A stretch of 64,000 nt of DNA from Epiperipatus broadwayi (GCA_028023455.1 JAQFVV010006222.1:482001-546000), one strand, 5' to 3'. Shown: positions 48,401 through 63,066, counted from the first letter of the stretch. Program-made: numbers and translations. Notes: a model not told the origin generated them from the letters alone.

Positions 48401-51400
48401 AATACAAACTACCAGCTCATTTCAAAATTCACAAGACATTTGGGTTATTGCAACAGTAGTCATTCCTTTTGGTTTTTTGTTTAGTAATAGATTATTTATG
48501 GCTTGCCTTATCCAAGATGACAAATATTTCCATCTATACTATACAGCATGCTTATAATTTCTATGAAATATATATATATATATCATTCAATATTTTTCTA
48601 TTAAAATTCTATAGAAAAAAACATTCCAGCTGGTATGGCTCAGAGTTAATTACTTCTCTCATCACTTATTGCAATCAGGATTTTATATCTAGCTTTATTG
48701 ACAATAAACACTTTTCAGCTATTATTGATTTAGTTCTATTGACTTTTAAAAATGTATAGTTAGCTTATTCCCAGAGATTTACCTTCCTTTTATTTATCCT
48801 TGCTGAATATTTACTGTGTTTACCTATTTCCTTTTGTTTATCACTGAAATTCACTTCCAACATGGCACAATTATTGTCTCTTCCAGTGAGTATATTTGTT
48901 GATATTCTTTTAATATGCACATTTTATTGCTCTCCGATTATTTCCTCAATAAATATTAACTTCCAAGAGATTTTTGGGAATTGTTGACCAGAGCTAAAAT
49001 TCATTACCTTTTCTGTTTGAAAATAATAATATTTTATGAATTTTTTATCGAACTTTTTTTAAATATATATATATACATAACAACAATAAAAGAAAAACCT
49101 AGTTACTTATTTTTATGATAATAAAAAACACTTCCCCTCCCCTCTTTTTTTTCTTCAATTTTATAGTCAAAGATTGATTGACACTAGTTAATTAGTTGAT
49201 ATTTCCCACCTTTCTATTAAAACAACATTCATTTATTTGCAAGTTCTTGGTTTATTTTTTTAAAATGACAGTTTTCATTTTTTTTTTTTTAAATATTAAG
49301 ATATAATACTTTTTAGAAAGTAAATAAAGATACAATTTACTCTTTGTTTTAATTTTAGATCAGTATTTTGTAAAACTGATAAATATTTACCGACTTTTGA
49401 GCATAACATACCAATTTGACTATTAATAATTTCTATTTTTAAAATCAAATGTGCACAGACAATAATTATTGGTCTCTATAACGCATCATGTTTACAAGTC
49501 ACAGTTTGAACTTCATTGGTTTTAAATACTAAATGATGTCAATTATTCATATATCTGCATATATATGACTCTATAGGTTATTATTTATATGTATCTTGAG
49601 TTAAGATCCTTTATAAATTTCCATTAACTTAACATAAGTTCAAACCCTATAATCTAATATGTCATTATTGTTTTTCCTAGTTTACTAAGTAAATATCACA
49701 GGGTTTAACAAAATTTAAAATTATACAACAAAATTTTATTTTACAATAGAGTGGACTAATAAAAAGTGCACAATATATATATATATAAAGCAAATTTTAA
49801 AAAAATAATAATATAATTATTAGTACAACAAATTGAGGGAAATGTATTCACTCATGCAACTAATGAAGTAGGAAAAATAAGAAGAAAAAAATTAATTATT
49901 ATATTTTTATTTTTAAAATAAAGTAAAATGGGCAATTTTATTTTATTTTACCAATAACTTTTTTCTCTTATTGTAAATATAATAGACTATTCTAACAAGA
50001 AATTACAATTTTGTAAAAGTCAATATTAGCTTTAAATATGTTTTAAAATTTTGTAAAACATTAATCCAAAAAAATATGTTTTTATGCAAAATACTACAAA
50101 TCACATTCAGGAAGAATAATAAAAAAAGAATAAAATGTATATTTTCAACATGAAAGGAAAATATTATTAACATATATAATCATGGTGTACAGCGCTTGGT
50201 GGAAAAAAAAAAAGACTGCTTGAATATAAAATTTGTGAATTTGATTGTTGTTTTTTTTTTACATTCTTATTTGTTTGTTTACATTTTTTTGGATAGCATA
50301 TAATAAAAGTCATGTAGTTAAAAAAAGCATAGTTCATAGTTCCACTGTATATATGATAGATTGTATTAAATATGTTATTCTTTTTACTATTAGCTTACTG
50401 AATTCTATGTTTAATTGTGTTCTTATTTGTGAATTTTATTATTTGTTAGACTAGTTGCTTGGATTAATTTTCTTAAATGAAATTGGGAGCAAAGACATTT
50501 GAAAAAAAATTTTCTACTATAAAATACAAAATTAAAAACACATATATAAAATGTGCATTATAAATTAAAAACCCAAAATGTGATAGATATAAAATTATAT
50601 AACATCAATATTGTAAATTCTTCAAATCTTTCAATACAAAAAATATAAAATGTACATCCTAATGCCTGTTATAGTGAAATATTTCATTATTATAAAAATA
50701 ATAACATTGTAATTTTATTATATAATAAAAAATAATTTTTATAATTTATTGAAAGATATACTTTTAAAACATTAATAAAATATATCTTTTCCCTATAAAA
50801 GCATAGTAAAAATAGATAAAGTGTATCATGGTTCTGAAGACATAATTTCAAACTGAAAATCGTACATGTTTTATTTTTTCATAATTCTAACTGCCATCCC
50901 TTTACAAATATAAAAACTACAGTGGAATTAATTCTCTTTTTTTTAAGGGAAATTGGAAAGTATAAATAAGACCATTTTTTTTAAAAAAATTAATTGACTT
51001 TTAAAATGTACAGCAAAATAAGGCAATCATAAAGGTATGTTTTTTTGTTGTTTTTTTTAAAGTTTTTTAACATGATTGAATTATTTGGTATAAAATTTAT
51101 GGAAATTGCATTTAAAACATTGATTAAAACTTTTGTATGTTGGCGAGCTATATTTTACCAATTTGCAGAAACATTTTGTACTAAAAAAATGAATCAAATT
51201 TAAAATATAATTTAAATGTTTTTTTAATAATAAAAAAAATGCCTGTTAGTCTAAATGGTCCCAAACATCTTATAATGGTTGAGAACTGTATTAGTACATT
51301 GAAGTATTATTTCATTCATTTGACCAAATTAGGATTTGTTTTTCATTTCCTTAGTTCTGGATCAATCTAGAAATCTTTAGCTATAAATTCTAGCACTCTT

Positions 51401-53967
51401 CCAACAATTCCATGTTTGAATCGATAAAATATTAGTCATAAGTCTAGCCATTTAATCCATAAAGAAAACAGCCAGTAAGTAAGACCATATGAATTTTCAA
51501 ATGCTTTAATTTCATATAATTATATTAATGAAACAGGTGTCTGGCTCAATGACTTCTTAAGTATGTTTTGGTTTGGAAATAATAAAATTAGTTTGCATTT
51601 AGATCATGTACTATAAGTTTTATGCCCCCTTAATGAATTTAGAGTTATTTTATACTGCTGATGAAATAAATTTTCTTCATGTTTTGAAAATTATTGTGAT
51701 TTTATTTCTACCTACAAATATTATCATAATAATGAAATTAATGCTTACAATAATAAAAGGCAAATAAATGTGATGAAAGTTATATATATATATATTGTAA
51801 AAGTAGCTTAAAATCCTGTCAAGATCAGCCTTTATATATCCACACCACCAAATCAAACCCATTTAAAACATAAGCACATGATGAATGTTTGCTTTGTTAA
51901 ATACCAAATTAAATAAATGTCACAAAACAACTAATTTTTCTTATTTAAAGAAAGCCCAGTTAAAGAAATCTTTCATATATATATATACCAACAATGAGCT
52001 TATCTATTTATTACCTTAAAGAAGATGTTATATAGCTGTGTTCATCTAATATAAATAAAAGTCTCTTAGAATTCCAGAAATTCACTTATTCCTCAATTTA
52101 AAACATGTTTATTATTCTTAAAAAAAAGATTTTGCATCATTTATTAATCCTACTAAACTATTGTATAAACTTTTGTCATGGAAGTATTGCTTTTACCGGC
52201 TTATTGAAAATTTTCCTGTATTATTTGTTCTGCTCTTCATTCCTCTTCATTTTAAAAATTAAAAATGCAGACAATACTTCAAGAAATTCCTGCTCTTATT
52301 TATTTATTTATTTGTTCATTCATTTTCTTTTTATGTGTTAATAAAGTATGCAATATTTCATTTATCTTTAAGAAGAATGGTCAGACTCCTAAATTGTAAG
52401 AGTTATTGTTATAATAATAATAGTAATGGAAAACTACTAAAAAAGGTTATTTTTGTTTTATTTAAATGAAAGACTTATTTAAACAGTATATTATAAGTAT
52501 AGTGCGTTTGCAGAAATTGATATTACAATTATTATTGTTTTCTAATAATTTATTTATGGATTTTTTTTTTATTATTATTATACTTTGTATTATATTGGAT
52601 ATATTTATGATAATAAACATGTTACAATGGAAAGTGGTTTTAATAAATTTCCAGGTAACAGAGTTTTAATTACAATTTGTTAAGAGCTCTTGGAACTTAT
52701 ATTCCATTATTATTAAAGTGTATTAATGTGCACAGGGTAAAACAACTTTTATATGCTTAGTATGCAAATAAATGTAGTATTTGGAGTTGGTGTGTGAATG
52801 AAAATAATTTTTAATTTTTATTGTATTATATTGCCTCATAATTATTTTTATATTGATTTGCATATTTCATTAGAATGTGTGCAGGTTAAATTTCCATGTA
52901 TGATTGATAAACCATGCCTTGTTCATTTATTTATTGACATTCTGCCTGTTGACAGGTACCAGTTGTGGTAATTATGTTGATGGTTTCTATCATCTTGAAT
53001 TTTATTAAGCCCTTCAAGGGTTGAGATTAGGTTTCTTCAGCACCTCCAGGTCATTTAATTGGGTGTTAATTTATTTATTACTGTCCATTTTCCCTTTTAT
53101 ATTTATTAGTGTGTTATTTATGAAAGCACATTTAAGGCATGTACATGTATGACAATGTTTAGCTCTACTTCAACTTACTTTTAGATATATTAATTTATTG
53201 ATAGTATTGAGCTTTTTATTATTCCACCCCTTATGCGTATAAACAGATAAAACCTATATAAATTATTTTTGTTAGTATCCAACTATGTTAGCAATATCAG
53301 AAGAATTATCTTTATACACTGGTTTTAATTATAGTTAGTATTATAATTTAATTATCATCTTTTAGTAGCCTGTTTGAACATGTTTGCTATTCTGTGTGCA
53401 TGAGTTCTAGTTGGTTTGCTTTTTAAATAAAGTATGAGAATTTCTTAAAATACAATGTAAATTATTGTGATTTAACAAGGATTTACTCCAGGGATATACT
53501 TTAAGTTATGAAAATGATTGTTTCAGCAGTAGTTTGTAGTGCTATATCTACTGCTTATTGTTTTCTATTCATTATTGTATTAATAAATGCATGTCATATT
53601 ATAAATAAATATTTTGTTATTCATTAAATATGTTTATGTTTATGTTGTCATTGTCATATCAATTTATCCAGAAAATCTATTTACTAAAATTATATTAAAC
53701 TTTGTTGAATATAAGAGTACATTTCAAAAGTCACATTAAACTTATTTATTCAATTCATTTATTATTTTTTATATCTGCATTAGGTAAAATATAATATTAT
53801 GTTATTTTGTCTTTATTACAATTGTGTTTAATGATATAGTGGGTGATATAGAAAGTGCTCTTACTGCTTATTGCATTATTTTTACTTTGCTTAGTAACAA
53901 AGTTATACATCAAAATACTTTAAAAAGATGTAACCATAAGTTATATGAAGATGAATATTTATAAGAG
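48401..53967. other. Non-coding AT-rich stretch
   Basis: Short TA tracts occur near 48195, 49780, 51782 and 51978. No supported gene. Small frames (for example 48469-48759, 52105-52341) are Phe/Ile/Leu-rich products of AT-rich DNA with no recognisable domain. Confidence 0.35.
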
Positions 53968-54150
53968 AAGAGCCAGGAAACCTCAATTGGTTAGAGCATT
54001 ATCTTAAAAATATTCAAGAATGTAAGAATCCAGATTCAATTCCTATGAATAGTATGGTCACTAGTCAGGCCAGAAACAGCTGTAAGAGGAGAGAAGAATA
54101 GCTCTCAAAAACACTGTGTGCTATTATTAACAGTTGAATGTAATCTGAAA
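53968..54150 (+). mobile_element. tRNA-derived SINE-like relic (second family)
   Basis: CAATTGGTTAGAGCA (53984-53998) resembles the tRNA A box region 'CAGTTGGTTAGAGC', and AGATTCAATTCC (54032-54043) resembles the B box 'GGTTCRANTCC', at a suitable spacing. A non-tRNA body follows (GCCAGAAACAGCTG and onward). Terminal repeats were not identified. The A box differs from that of the short SINE at 4.1 and 21.3 kb, so this would be another family. Confidence 0.5.
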
Positions 54151-54756
54151 ATTTAAATAAAGTTTTCTAAAGACATTCAATACTTAATTTTAGATTATGG
54201 AAATAGTCCAACAAATAAATACAACTAAAATATAATCACAATCTTTCAGAAAAACACAAAGAGCCTTATATATTTTGACAGTGTATTTAATATTAGCCAA
54301 AGATTACTTGAAGTATTCAGATACTTGAATACATTACAGACTCATTTTCTCATTTATTTTTAAAATAAGATATAAGATTATCATATTATAAGAAGATAAG
54401 AGTATCTTGTGTACAAAAATCTAAGTTGTTATTTCATTTAGTTATATTTAATTTATAAGCAAAGTAATTATTTATTGTATCAATTATAAATAAAACCCTG
54501 AGATATGGATAAAATAAGAAGATAATATTTAGATAGGATAAGAACCTGACATTTAGATTAAATAAGAATCTGATATCTAGATATAATAAGAACCTGATAG
54601 TTTATTGTTTACATTTATGTTATAATATATTTTGTCCATAAGAGACACATTTTCTGATAAAAATCCAGTTATTATGGCGCTGATTTGTTATTTTTCAGTA
54701 TGCTTTGATTTGGGTGGTGATGAAGACCGACTGACTAAAGGTAAGGTTATAATATA

Positions 54757-55041
54757 TATATAAAATTACCCCAAATTCAAAATTCAACCAGACCAGCATA
54801 AAAATAATATTAAAACACTACCAAAGGTGTCACTGCCACAAGCAGACTTCTCAAGTGTAAAGAACTACTAAAACTACACAATATATATATAATATTAAAC
54901 ATTACCCACAAATCCATTGTGTAGTTTTAGTAGTTCTTTACACTTGAGAAGTCTGCTTGTGGCAGTAAAACCTTTGGTAGTGTTTTAATATTATTTTTAT
55001 GCTGGTCTGGTTGAATTTTGGATTTGGGGTAATTTTAATTA
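54757..55041. mobile_element. Small PLE foldback, relative of structure 2
   Basis: Arms 54757-54882 and 54916-55041 (126 bp each) are near-exact inverted copies of a PLE 3' terminal region, separated by 33 bp. The arms match the ends of structure 2 (for example CAAGCAGACTTCTCAAGTGT here and at 16436-16454, and TTTATGCTTGTAAT outside the right arm at both sites). No protein-coding part remains. The right side is followed by long (TA)n at 55077-55161, again with TA-rich DNA on the left. Confidence 0.85.
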
Positions 55042-55073
55042 TATACTGACTAGTTTAGCTTTATGCTTGTAAT

Positions 55074-55076
<3 letters not shown>

Positions 55077-55124
<48 letters not shown>

Positions 55125-55126
55125 TG

Positions 55127-55161
<35 letters not shown>
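55077..55161. repeat. (TA)n microsatellite with a short interruption
   Basis: TA tracts 55077-55120 and 55131-55161 are split by TGCATGTATG. They adjoin the terminal sequence of the small PLE foldback. Confidence 0.95.
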
Positions 55162-55168
<7 letters not shown>

Positions 55169-56611
55169 CACGTGCATATCAGAATAAAATAAAAATATAG
55201 CAATAAAATATTAGCTAAATTTTTTTAAATAGGTACATATATTTTTATTATAATTATGGTTTCACCTATTAAATACAGTACACCTTCTCAAGTGAAAACT
55301 ATTATCAGCATATATACAAATACATATGTATAACTACCACAATTCAAAAACAAATGTTAATCACTTCTAAGATTAATGACAATTTATTTTAATATTAGAG
55401 GTCATTAGTTTTTATTTTTAATTTTGAATAGTTACATGTGAATACATTATTTATACCTATGCTTTTGTTAGTAGTTTTCACAAAGTCTATTTGTTTAATA
55501 GGTAAACTTTACTTATGATGACAATTTTGTAATAATAATAATAATTTTTCTATATATATATATTTATTGCTAAATTTTAATTCTAATTGTTATTATTAGC
55601 ATCGCTTTAAACAGTATGTATATATATAAAAAAAAGTGACAAAAATGTATATACTGGTAAAAAAAATTAAAAAAAACCCGATAATCTTAAAAATTCAAAA
55701 ACGAAGTTACAAAAAACATTATTTCCACATTCCCTACAGTAGTCTTTTTTAAAAAAAAGTCTTTGATTATTACTATTCTCTAATGGAAAACTACCCAGGA
55801 GATATATTATTTAACTCAAGTCCTTAAATCACCCATCTCATGAGTAAGATAGACGATTACTTTACTTCCAGTGGAGAAATCAATCTAATATAATTAAACT
55901 AAATTTTAAAGTAAAAATGAAATAGAAGGAATGAATGTATCATACGATGATCTACACAATAACATTAGATACATGTATAAACATACAGATAATATATATA
56001 TATACATTTAAAATTATAACTTTAAATGACTTCAGATGATAAACATTTATAATTAATAATGTCTTCAAAATTTCATGCTACTCTTGGTAAATACATGTGA
56101 TCTCCAGTCTCTTCTCACGATGTGAAACTTTTAAAAGTATATACCCATAACTTCAAACTTATTTGATCTATTATAAATTGATACTATTCTTTACTAAGCA
56201 TCTATACTTGTTCTAAATTTATTTCTTTAATAAATGATTCCTCTTTTTTGTTGTCTAAGATAACTATAAACCAATCACTCACTTTAAAAGCAATTGACTT
56301 AGTTCTTTTGTTATATATAATGTCTAACTTTCAAAATCATATATTAACAAAAAAAAAAAGCAACAATATATTGACGATTAACATTTATGTCTTTGTTGAT
56401 ACAATTCTATTTTTTACCGTTGAAGTTAAATGGCTAACTTTGAAGATGATAATTTTACAATAAATTTAAGATAGTAGAACCACAAATTCATTAACTATTT
56501 CTATATATATATAATTTTTCCAAATATTGCCTCTTCTCTTTCCAAACAAAGTTAAACTTCAAATTTATTAATCCTTTTGCTGTGAAATTTTTTTATTTAC
56601 TTTTTTTTTCT
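55162..56611. other. Non-coding AT-rich stretch
   Basis: No supported gene. A 71-codon frame at 56248-56463 is hydrophobic and without similarity to any family I recognise. Confidence 0.35.
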
Positions 56612-56662
56612 ATGTGTCAAAGCATTGACAGGGAAGCGAACCCGGGCCAGCTGTGTGGAAGG
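56612..56662 (-). mobile_element. SINE fragment (third copy of the short tRNA-derived family)
   Basis: The minus strand contains the B-box-like GGGTTCGCTTCCC followed by TCAATGCTTTGACACA. This corresponds to the 3' half of the tRNA-like body and the TATGACAC tail of copies A and B, with substitutions. The 5' half is missing or unrecognisable. Confidence 0.65.
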
Positions 56663-59339
56663 TACTTTTCCTTTTTTTGTTTCACAAAATACAATTTTAC
56701 CCAATAAAATAATCTACTTAGGTGTGATAACACAAACATAAATAATTCAACATAATTTTAACATATATACATTTATAAATAATACAGAATCACTTTAAAT
56801 ATAATATTTTTTTTTTCTTTAAATGTTATAGATAAAAAAAAAAAAAGAGGTAAATCCTAAAACAACTTTCCCACTAAAATAAAAGTACATTAAATGGAAA
56901 AAATGTTATTATAGCATGTTTCCCTAATCAAATTATAGTGGAATTGCAATATCCACTATATTTTATGTGAAGCCTTTCTTATAAGTTTTGATAACAGAAT
57001 ATGTATTGTTTACTGAATAGTAAATGTACAATATTTTTCAAGACGCACACATATATTTAACATAATTTTACATATTATATAGTCCTTCTAAATTCTTTTC
57101 TCCCTCCTCTGTTTTTGCTGTCTTCATATATAATATTGAAGACTGCATGGTACAGTCGAAACTGTAATCAATAATAAAAGTTTTTTTTTGCTGAAAAGTG
57201 AATGTGTGAGATTTTTAAAATTCAATATTATATAATTTTACATGTATAGTATGAATATATAAATTCAAATTATAATACAAATACAATTTCAACAAATAAT
57301 TTAGATATTAATAATAAGTTGGGGGGGGGGCACCTTTACATATATAAATGCCATGCTTGTTCAATCATTCATATTCACCCAATATATATATATATATATA
57401 CTGCACCATATCTTTATTATTGAAAATAAAATGAATAGTGAAGTGTCAGAGTGTCATTGCAATTGAACGCATTCTCTTGATAGCATTTCTTTTCTTCAAT
57501 AACTCTTTTTCTTCTATGAAAACATAACAGGAGTCTCATTTATCAACAAACTGTAGCCTTTGTAGTTATTTTGGTTTTTAAGTCCTTATTGACAACAAAA
57601 TCTATATAATCATCCCTAAATGACATTACCCATTTCAGATTTTAATTAAACTCTTAAAACTTTAATGTTTCTGACAACATACAAAAGAAACTTTTACAAT
57701 TGTTTTTCTGCCATTACTAAATCCAATAACTTTCATTTTATCACTTAAAAAAATACTTTATTCACTTTTTAAAAGTTTATAAATCTTTTTGCTTTACACT
57801 TATAATGACCTATTACATTAAATACTGTACCACATGAGATTTTGAAAACTATAAAAAAATGAAGAACAAAAGGTATGTGCTTTCCATGTTACCTGAAAAA
57901 AAACCCATTATTAATAAATGTAATTGTATATGACACAAAGATGGAAAAGTGGCTCCTATTGCATTGTAAATTTTTTCAAATTTCTAAATTTTATTGTATT
58001 CATTTTTTCTTTATTTATATATCTGTGGATAGTATATAATTGAAGTAGTGAATATTCATATATCATAGCTTCATTTCATTTAAAATAAAATTTAAATATA
58101 AACTTTATGTAATTTAGCAGTTGAAGTTAGGAGATATAAAATTTCTGAAGAAAATTTCTGGAGCAATAAAAACTGTAAACTTTAAAAAAGGGTGGTAAAT
58201 AAAGCATCATGTAACAGAAATAAAGTGCATGGATGATTTAGTATTATATGGTACCTTACATATATTTTAAAAAAAAAACTACTTAACCTTTTTAGCCTTC
58301 TTGCATATTAGATCCACTAATTGTGTCTATTCAAATTATTATCTACTGTATATATTCCACTTTGCTATTCCTCAAATGGTGATTGTCCATAATAATCCCC
58401 TGATTGCTATAACATCTAGCCTACATTTTCACAAACACTGACTTAACCTCTGTATTGATTCTCACAAATTATTTTGTTTTTTGACCAATTCACTCCCTAG
58501 TGATTTTTTTCATAAGTATTATACATAAAAATCATGTGAAATGGTATATTTTATTACATATAATTTTCACTGAAAATTGTGCACTAGAAGGAATGAAATT
58601 CAAATTTTCTGCTCTTACCATAAACATAATCCCTGCCCTGACATGTTCAGCCATTGTCTGCTGCCAAGGCTGTAAAACATTTGGTGATTTATGACATTGT
58701 TTAAAGAAAATAGTTCCAATGACCAAAAATGTGTTTATTTGCAAATTTATTATTGATTTAGATTACACTATATTTAGTAAATATCAAGAAATATAAATTA
58801 TTAATAACTTTTTTTGACTTAAAACACTTTATTTTCAAAAATATAACATTATATTAGCAGCGAATGTACACATGGCCTGAAGCAAATTACAAGCTTAGCT
58901 TCTACATAAGCAATCTCCTTGTACTTGTGAGTATGAAAAAATCACAATTTAATAATAAATAATGAAATATTTTAAACTTTTAAAGCACAATTTGTTAGAA
59001 ATAAAAGAAATAAATAAATATTCATTTCAATTTTTAAAAATAATAAGAATTAAGAAACATTTCATTGATTTTATAAACTGAAAATAATATTTCTAGAAAT
59101 GATGATGTGTAAACTTTTTGTTTTGATTAACAAACAAATACCTATCAATAAATAAAGTCAAATTTGTTATTTTTTGATAAGTAATAATCATTTCATCATA
59201 CATTTTACACTGATTTGTGAGAGAAAGAAAAATGTGAGAAAATACTGAATTGTGAGTCTTAGGCTGCATGGTGGAAGAGTTAAACTTTATTGTTAGCATA
59301 ACTATTGATCTTCAAAAAAAAATCTCAATATTATACAAT

Positions 59340-59383
<44 letters not shown>

Positions 59384-59452
59384 CCATGTAACCATAAGAG
59401 TTTATGATATATAAAATAAACAAATTTTTAATGTAAATATATATTAATATTT
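56663..59452. other. Non-coding stretch with one conspicuous stem-loop
   Basis: At 57141-57157 GACTG-CATGGTA-CAGTC forms a stem-loop followed by GAAAC and, 10 bp on, AATAATAAAAG. This is a layout like PLE 3' ends but without a CTGANGA core. A (TA)n tract is at 57381-57399. Otherwise no gene was seen. Confidence 0.35.
59338..59380. repeat. (TA)n microsatellite
   Basis: An almost pure TA run of about 43 bp. Confidence 0.95.
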
Positions 59453-60735
59453 GTAACCCTTTCACTGACGTTTTTAGCTATTGGCCCTCTACTTAAACTG
59501 ATTCTTTTAGCTATTGGCCCTCTACTTAAATCTGAGAACAATGTGATTGGTCTGTGTCATTTGCAATCAGTTCTTTTGTTAAAATATTAATCTAAAATTC
59601 TCAGAATTTTTTTAATTCAGCTTCTAAAAATTGAATAATTTTAGATTCAAATTGGTTAAATGTAACAAAAAAATAAAAATAATGTTAATAACTGTCGAAA
59701 AATATAAGAAAAATGTGTAAAAAATAAGTAGCAGTAAAACAAAAGAATTATAACTCAACCAATGATTGTGCCGTTATTCAGATCAACAGCTGTCAAGTAA
59801 TTCTCTTTTTATTTCCAGTTTGCTTATTTCTCTTGTAAAATTTAAAATTTTCCAAATCAAACTTTATATTTCCATAAAGTAACATCAAATTTTATTTATG
59901 AATGTAAAAAATTACGATAGATGTTATTATTTACTTCAATTATGAATGTACACAGCTTCGCTGTCGTGATTGAATCTTCATTTAGAAACACACCTTAGAA
60001 ATTTTCTGATTACGTTATGTAGCAATAATTTTCCAAATCAAACTTTATATTTCCATAAAGTAACATCAAATCTTATTTATGAATGTAAAAAATTATGATA
60101 ATGTTATTATTTATTTCAATTACGAACATACAAAGCTTTGTTGTCGTTTCTGAATCTTCATTTAGAAACATGCCTTAGAAATTTCCTGATGACGTTATGT
60201 AGCAATAATTATTTTTTGTTACGGATTATTTCTCCAAATGTATTTTTCTTCTAATATTTAAAATTTTCCGAGTCAAACTTTATATTTTGATAGAGAACTA
60301 TATTTTATTATTTGTGAACATAAAAAATTACAATAAATATAATTATTTACATCAAAATCATTACGAATGTGTACATCTTCTTTCTTTAGTGAGAATGGTT
60401 TTTAGTTACCGATCCTCATTTTCAAATCTGTCATTTATGAATCTGTCATTTAGAAACATGCCTAGAAGATTTGGTAGGTATCCAATCAGAGAAGAAGACA
60501 CAGCGATGTAACAAATAGGCTGTGAAGATTAATGATTTTTTTAAAAAAATATAATGCTATATGCGGATGTTTTTAGAACTAAAATTGAAAGCATTGAATT
60601 TCCTATCAAATAAGTCTAAAATGAAGAAATTGCGACCAAAATTGACCAAGAGATGGCGCATGATACCACATGCTTCTTCCAAAAAATTTTTAGCTACGGG
60701 GCATTTTCGTAATAAACAGGTAAAAGGTTTTAAAT
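59453..60735. repeat. Tandem-repeat block, possible MITE-derived
   Basis: TTTTAGCTATTGGCCCTCTA and the next six bases occur twice (59472-59497 and 59505-59530). A 181-bp unit is then tandemly duplicated (59851-60031 and 60032-60212, starting TCCAAATCAAACTTTATATT), with a more diverged third unit from about 60267 to 60485. The block starts GTAACCCTTTCACTGACG and ends GGTAAAAGGTTTTAA, loosely inverted and like the 5010-5783 segment. No coding; the 74-codon frame at 60287-60511 spans a repeat unit and is incidental. Confidence 0.75.
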
Positions 60736-63066
60736 ATTAATATTTTCAAATATAAATAATTTTAAACATAAATTAATATTTTTACAATGACTGATATAGT
60801 TTCTTTATTCACTTTATATATTATCACTGTCATTGCTGAATTTCACAATTATGAACTAACATATATACCACAAAAGAAGGTGAATAAATAAGAAAAAAAA
60901 TAATAACAAAAAAATACATCAAAATCAAATGAAAACAAGAAAAAGGAAAAAAAATTGCAATACTTTCTTGTTGCAAACTTTAAAATTCATAATGATTTAT
61001 AAATTGTCAATTCTATAAGTAAATATATATATATATATGCATCAAAATAATAAAACATCCATTATCCTTCACTCACTAATAAACTATTCAAATCTTATAC
61101 AATAGAGAGAAGGAATCTCTTTTTCTCTAAATATATGAAAATAAATATATATATACCTCTTTTTTTTAAAAAAAAAAAAGATACTACTATAATCGATGTT
61201 AAATATGGATTCTTCAAACCTTTACAATATATATATATATATATATTTAATGTTAACATTAATCAGCCTTCAAATTCTATAATATATAAACTTAGAAAGA
61301 CTACTATTAAAGATATACTTATATATCTAGAGACAGAAAAAGATAAGCAATCTAACTTGACAACTAAGTTTTGTAAGCAAATATATATTACTAGTTCTAG
61401 AGTTCATTTTATGTCACTGCATTTATTTTTAAATAATAATTGATAAAAAAAGTACATTTTTGTAGCAATTTTGATATTATATCAAAGAAAATTACTTTTA
61501 ATTTGTTTACTTAAAATAAAGTTTCAATTTCAATTTGTTTCTTTTTTTTAGCTTGTTGAAATGATGAAAGAAAATAAGATAAATTTAATCAATACACAAT
61601 AGACGTATATAAATATATAATGACAGAAAATAGATATGTAAAACATGACATCTATGTTTATACAGTTGAGTTTATTAAGTTTAATTAAAATGCACTTGAA
61701 ACTAACAATATTAGAGTAACTAAATATTTAAAAAAGTTTCTTTTTTTTAATGTATTATTAGACACACATTAATTCATTAAAGTTTTATTAAACTTTTGTC
61801 TTTAACCAATTACCCTAATAAAAAATCAATGTGGATAATTTATTTGATAAGTATATGAAACTAAATTATTTCTTAAATGCTCAATAAAACTATTTGTCTG
61901 TTGCAAGATAAAAGACGAGCAAATTAAAAGGGCAGACAAAAAAATTCTTCAATTTCAAACTTCCTAAATATAGAAACCAAATCGTTTAGCACAAAGACAG
62001 AAAGTACTATATTATTTTTTATTTAAAGTATTTCATTTAATGATAATCAAAATTAGTTGTATTTGTAGCAGTGCATTAATTTCTTTTTAACTGAATGTTA
62101 TATAACAGCAATCATTTGAAGTACTTACCTCTTTGTTTTTATATATCTTAATTTATGGGATCATTAAAGATGATGATGCAGCTATAACATAAGAATGTTA
62201 AAATAAATTGTCTAAGAGAATCACAAAAATTGCAAATTACCAGTCATACTTACAAAAAAATGTTCATAAATGAAATTGAGATGGTAAAATCCTGACCAAA
62301 AAAAATCATGTCATGACTCTGTTTATAAGCTTTTTCAAGTTTTATTTTAAAATAAAATTTCTTATTAATAAAATTTAATTTAGTATACATAAAATTATTA
62401 GACTATCATAATAATATTTGATATTTAAGATGGGTAACAAAATGACAATTATTCTGCATTAAGACTAATGTAATATATTTTTAGATATCATTAGAAAATC
62501 ATCTACAAAGAATGGGGTGTCCAAGCCAATGAAAAGAATGAAATGGATGTAAAAGATGTTTACATCACAGTAGACCATACCCAAGTATTAAAAATGTTAT
62601 ATAGTTTATTTGCATTATATTGTAAATTATAACAAGCCATTGACTGTAAAAATATTTCTGCAGTGATTACTGTTTTGAAACATTAATGACATAAATTCAA
62701 AATTCTATCATATTTTGAACAATATTTATCAAAATACTTCAACAATGAATATATAAATAGAGATAAAAATATTTTATAGTAAATGATTTTATTTATCATG
62801 CATTAAAAACCAAAAAAGTAACTGTTTCTTCAACCATAATTGGGTTTTTTAGATTCATCATGGAATAGAAATCTGGGAGGGGGGGTGCATAAGATCAAAG
62901 TTAATTAATTAAGTTTATAGTATTGGTACAGTAAATAAAAAATGTGCTATCATATTGTGATTAAATGGACTTGACACTAATAATATATATTATATTTAAT
63001 GTTTTCATGGTTGTATGATATAAAAATATATAATTATATATATTAATAGTAATATTCTGATGGATA
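60736..63066. other. Non-coding AT-rich stretch
   Basis: TA tracts near 61024 and 61226-61246. A 102-codon frame at 61135-61443 starts in AT repeats and has no recognised domain. The terminal PLE word TTTAATGTTTTCATGGTT (62996-63013) lies at its right edge, next to TA-rich DNA. Confidence 0.35.

Noticed and set aside
57136-57161. Hammerhead-like TTGAAGA...GAAAC arrangement
   Set aside because: The essential first C of CTGANGA is T, and the bases that should open stem II (C and C) do not pair. Kept only as a stem-loop.
61135-61443. A 102-codon frame as a possible gene
   Set aside because: Lys/Ile/Asn-rich, begins in TA repeats, no domain or splice context.
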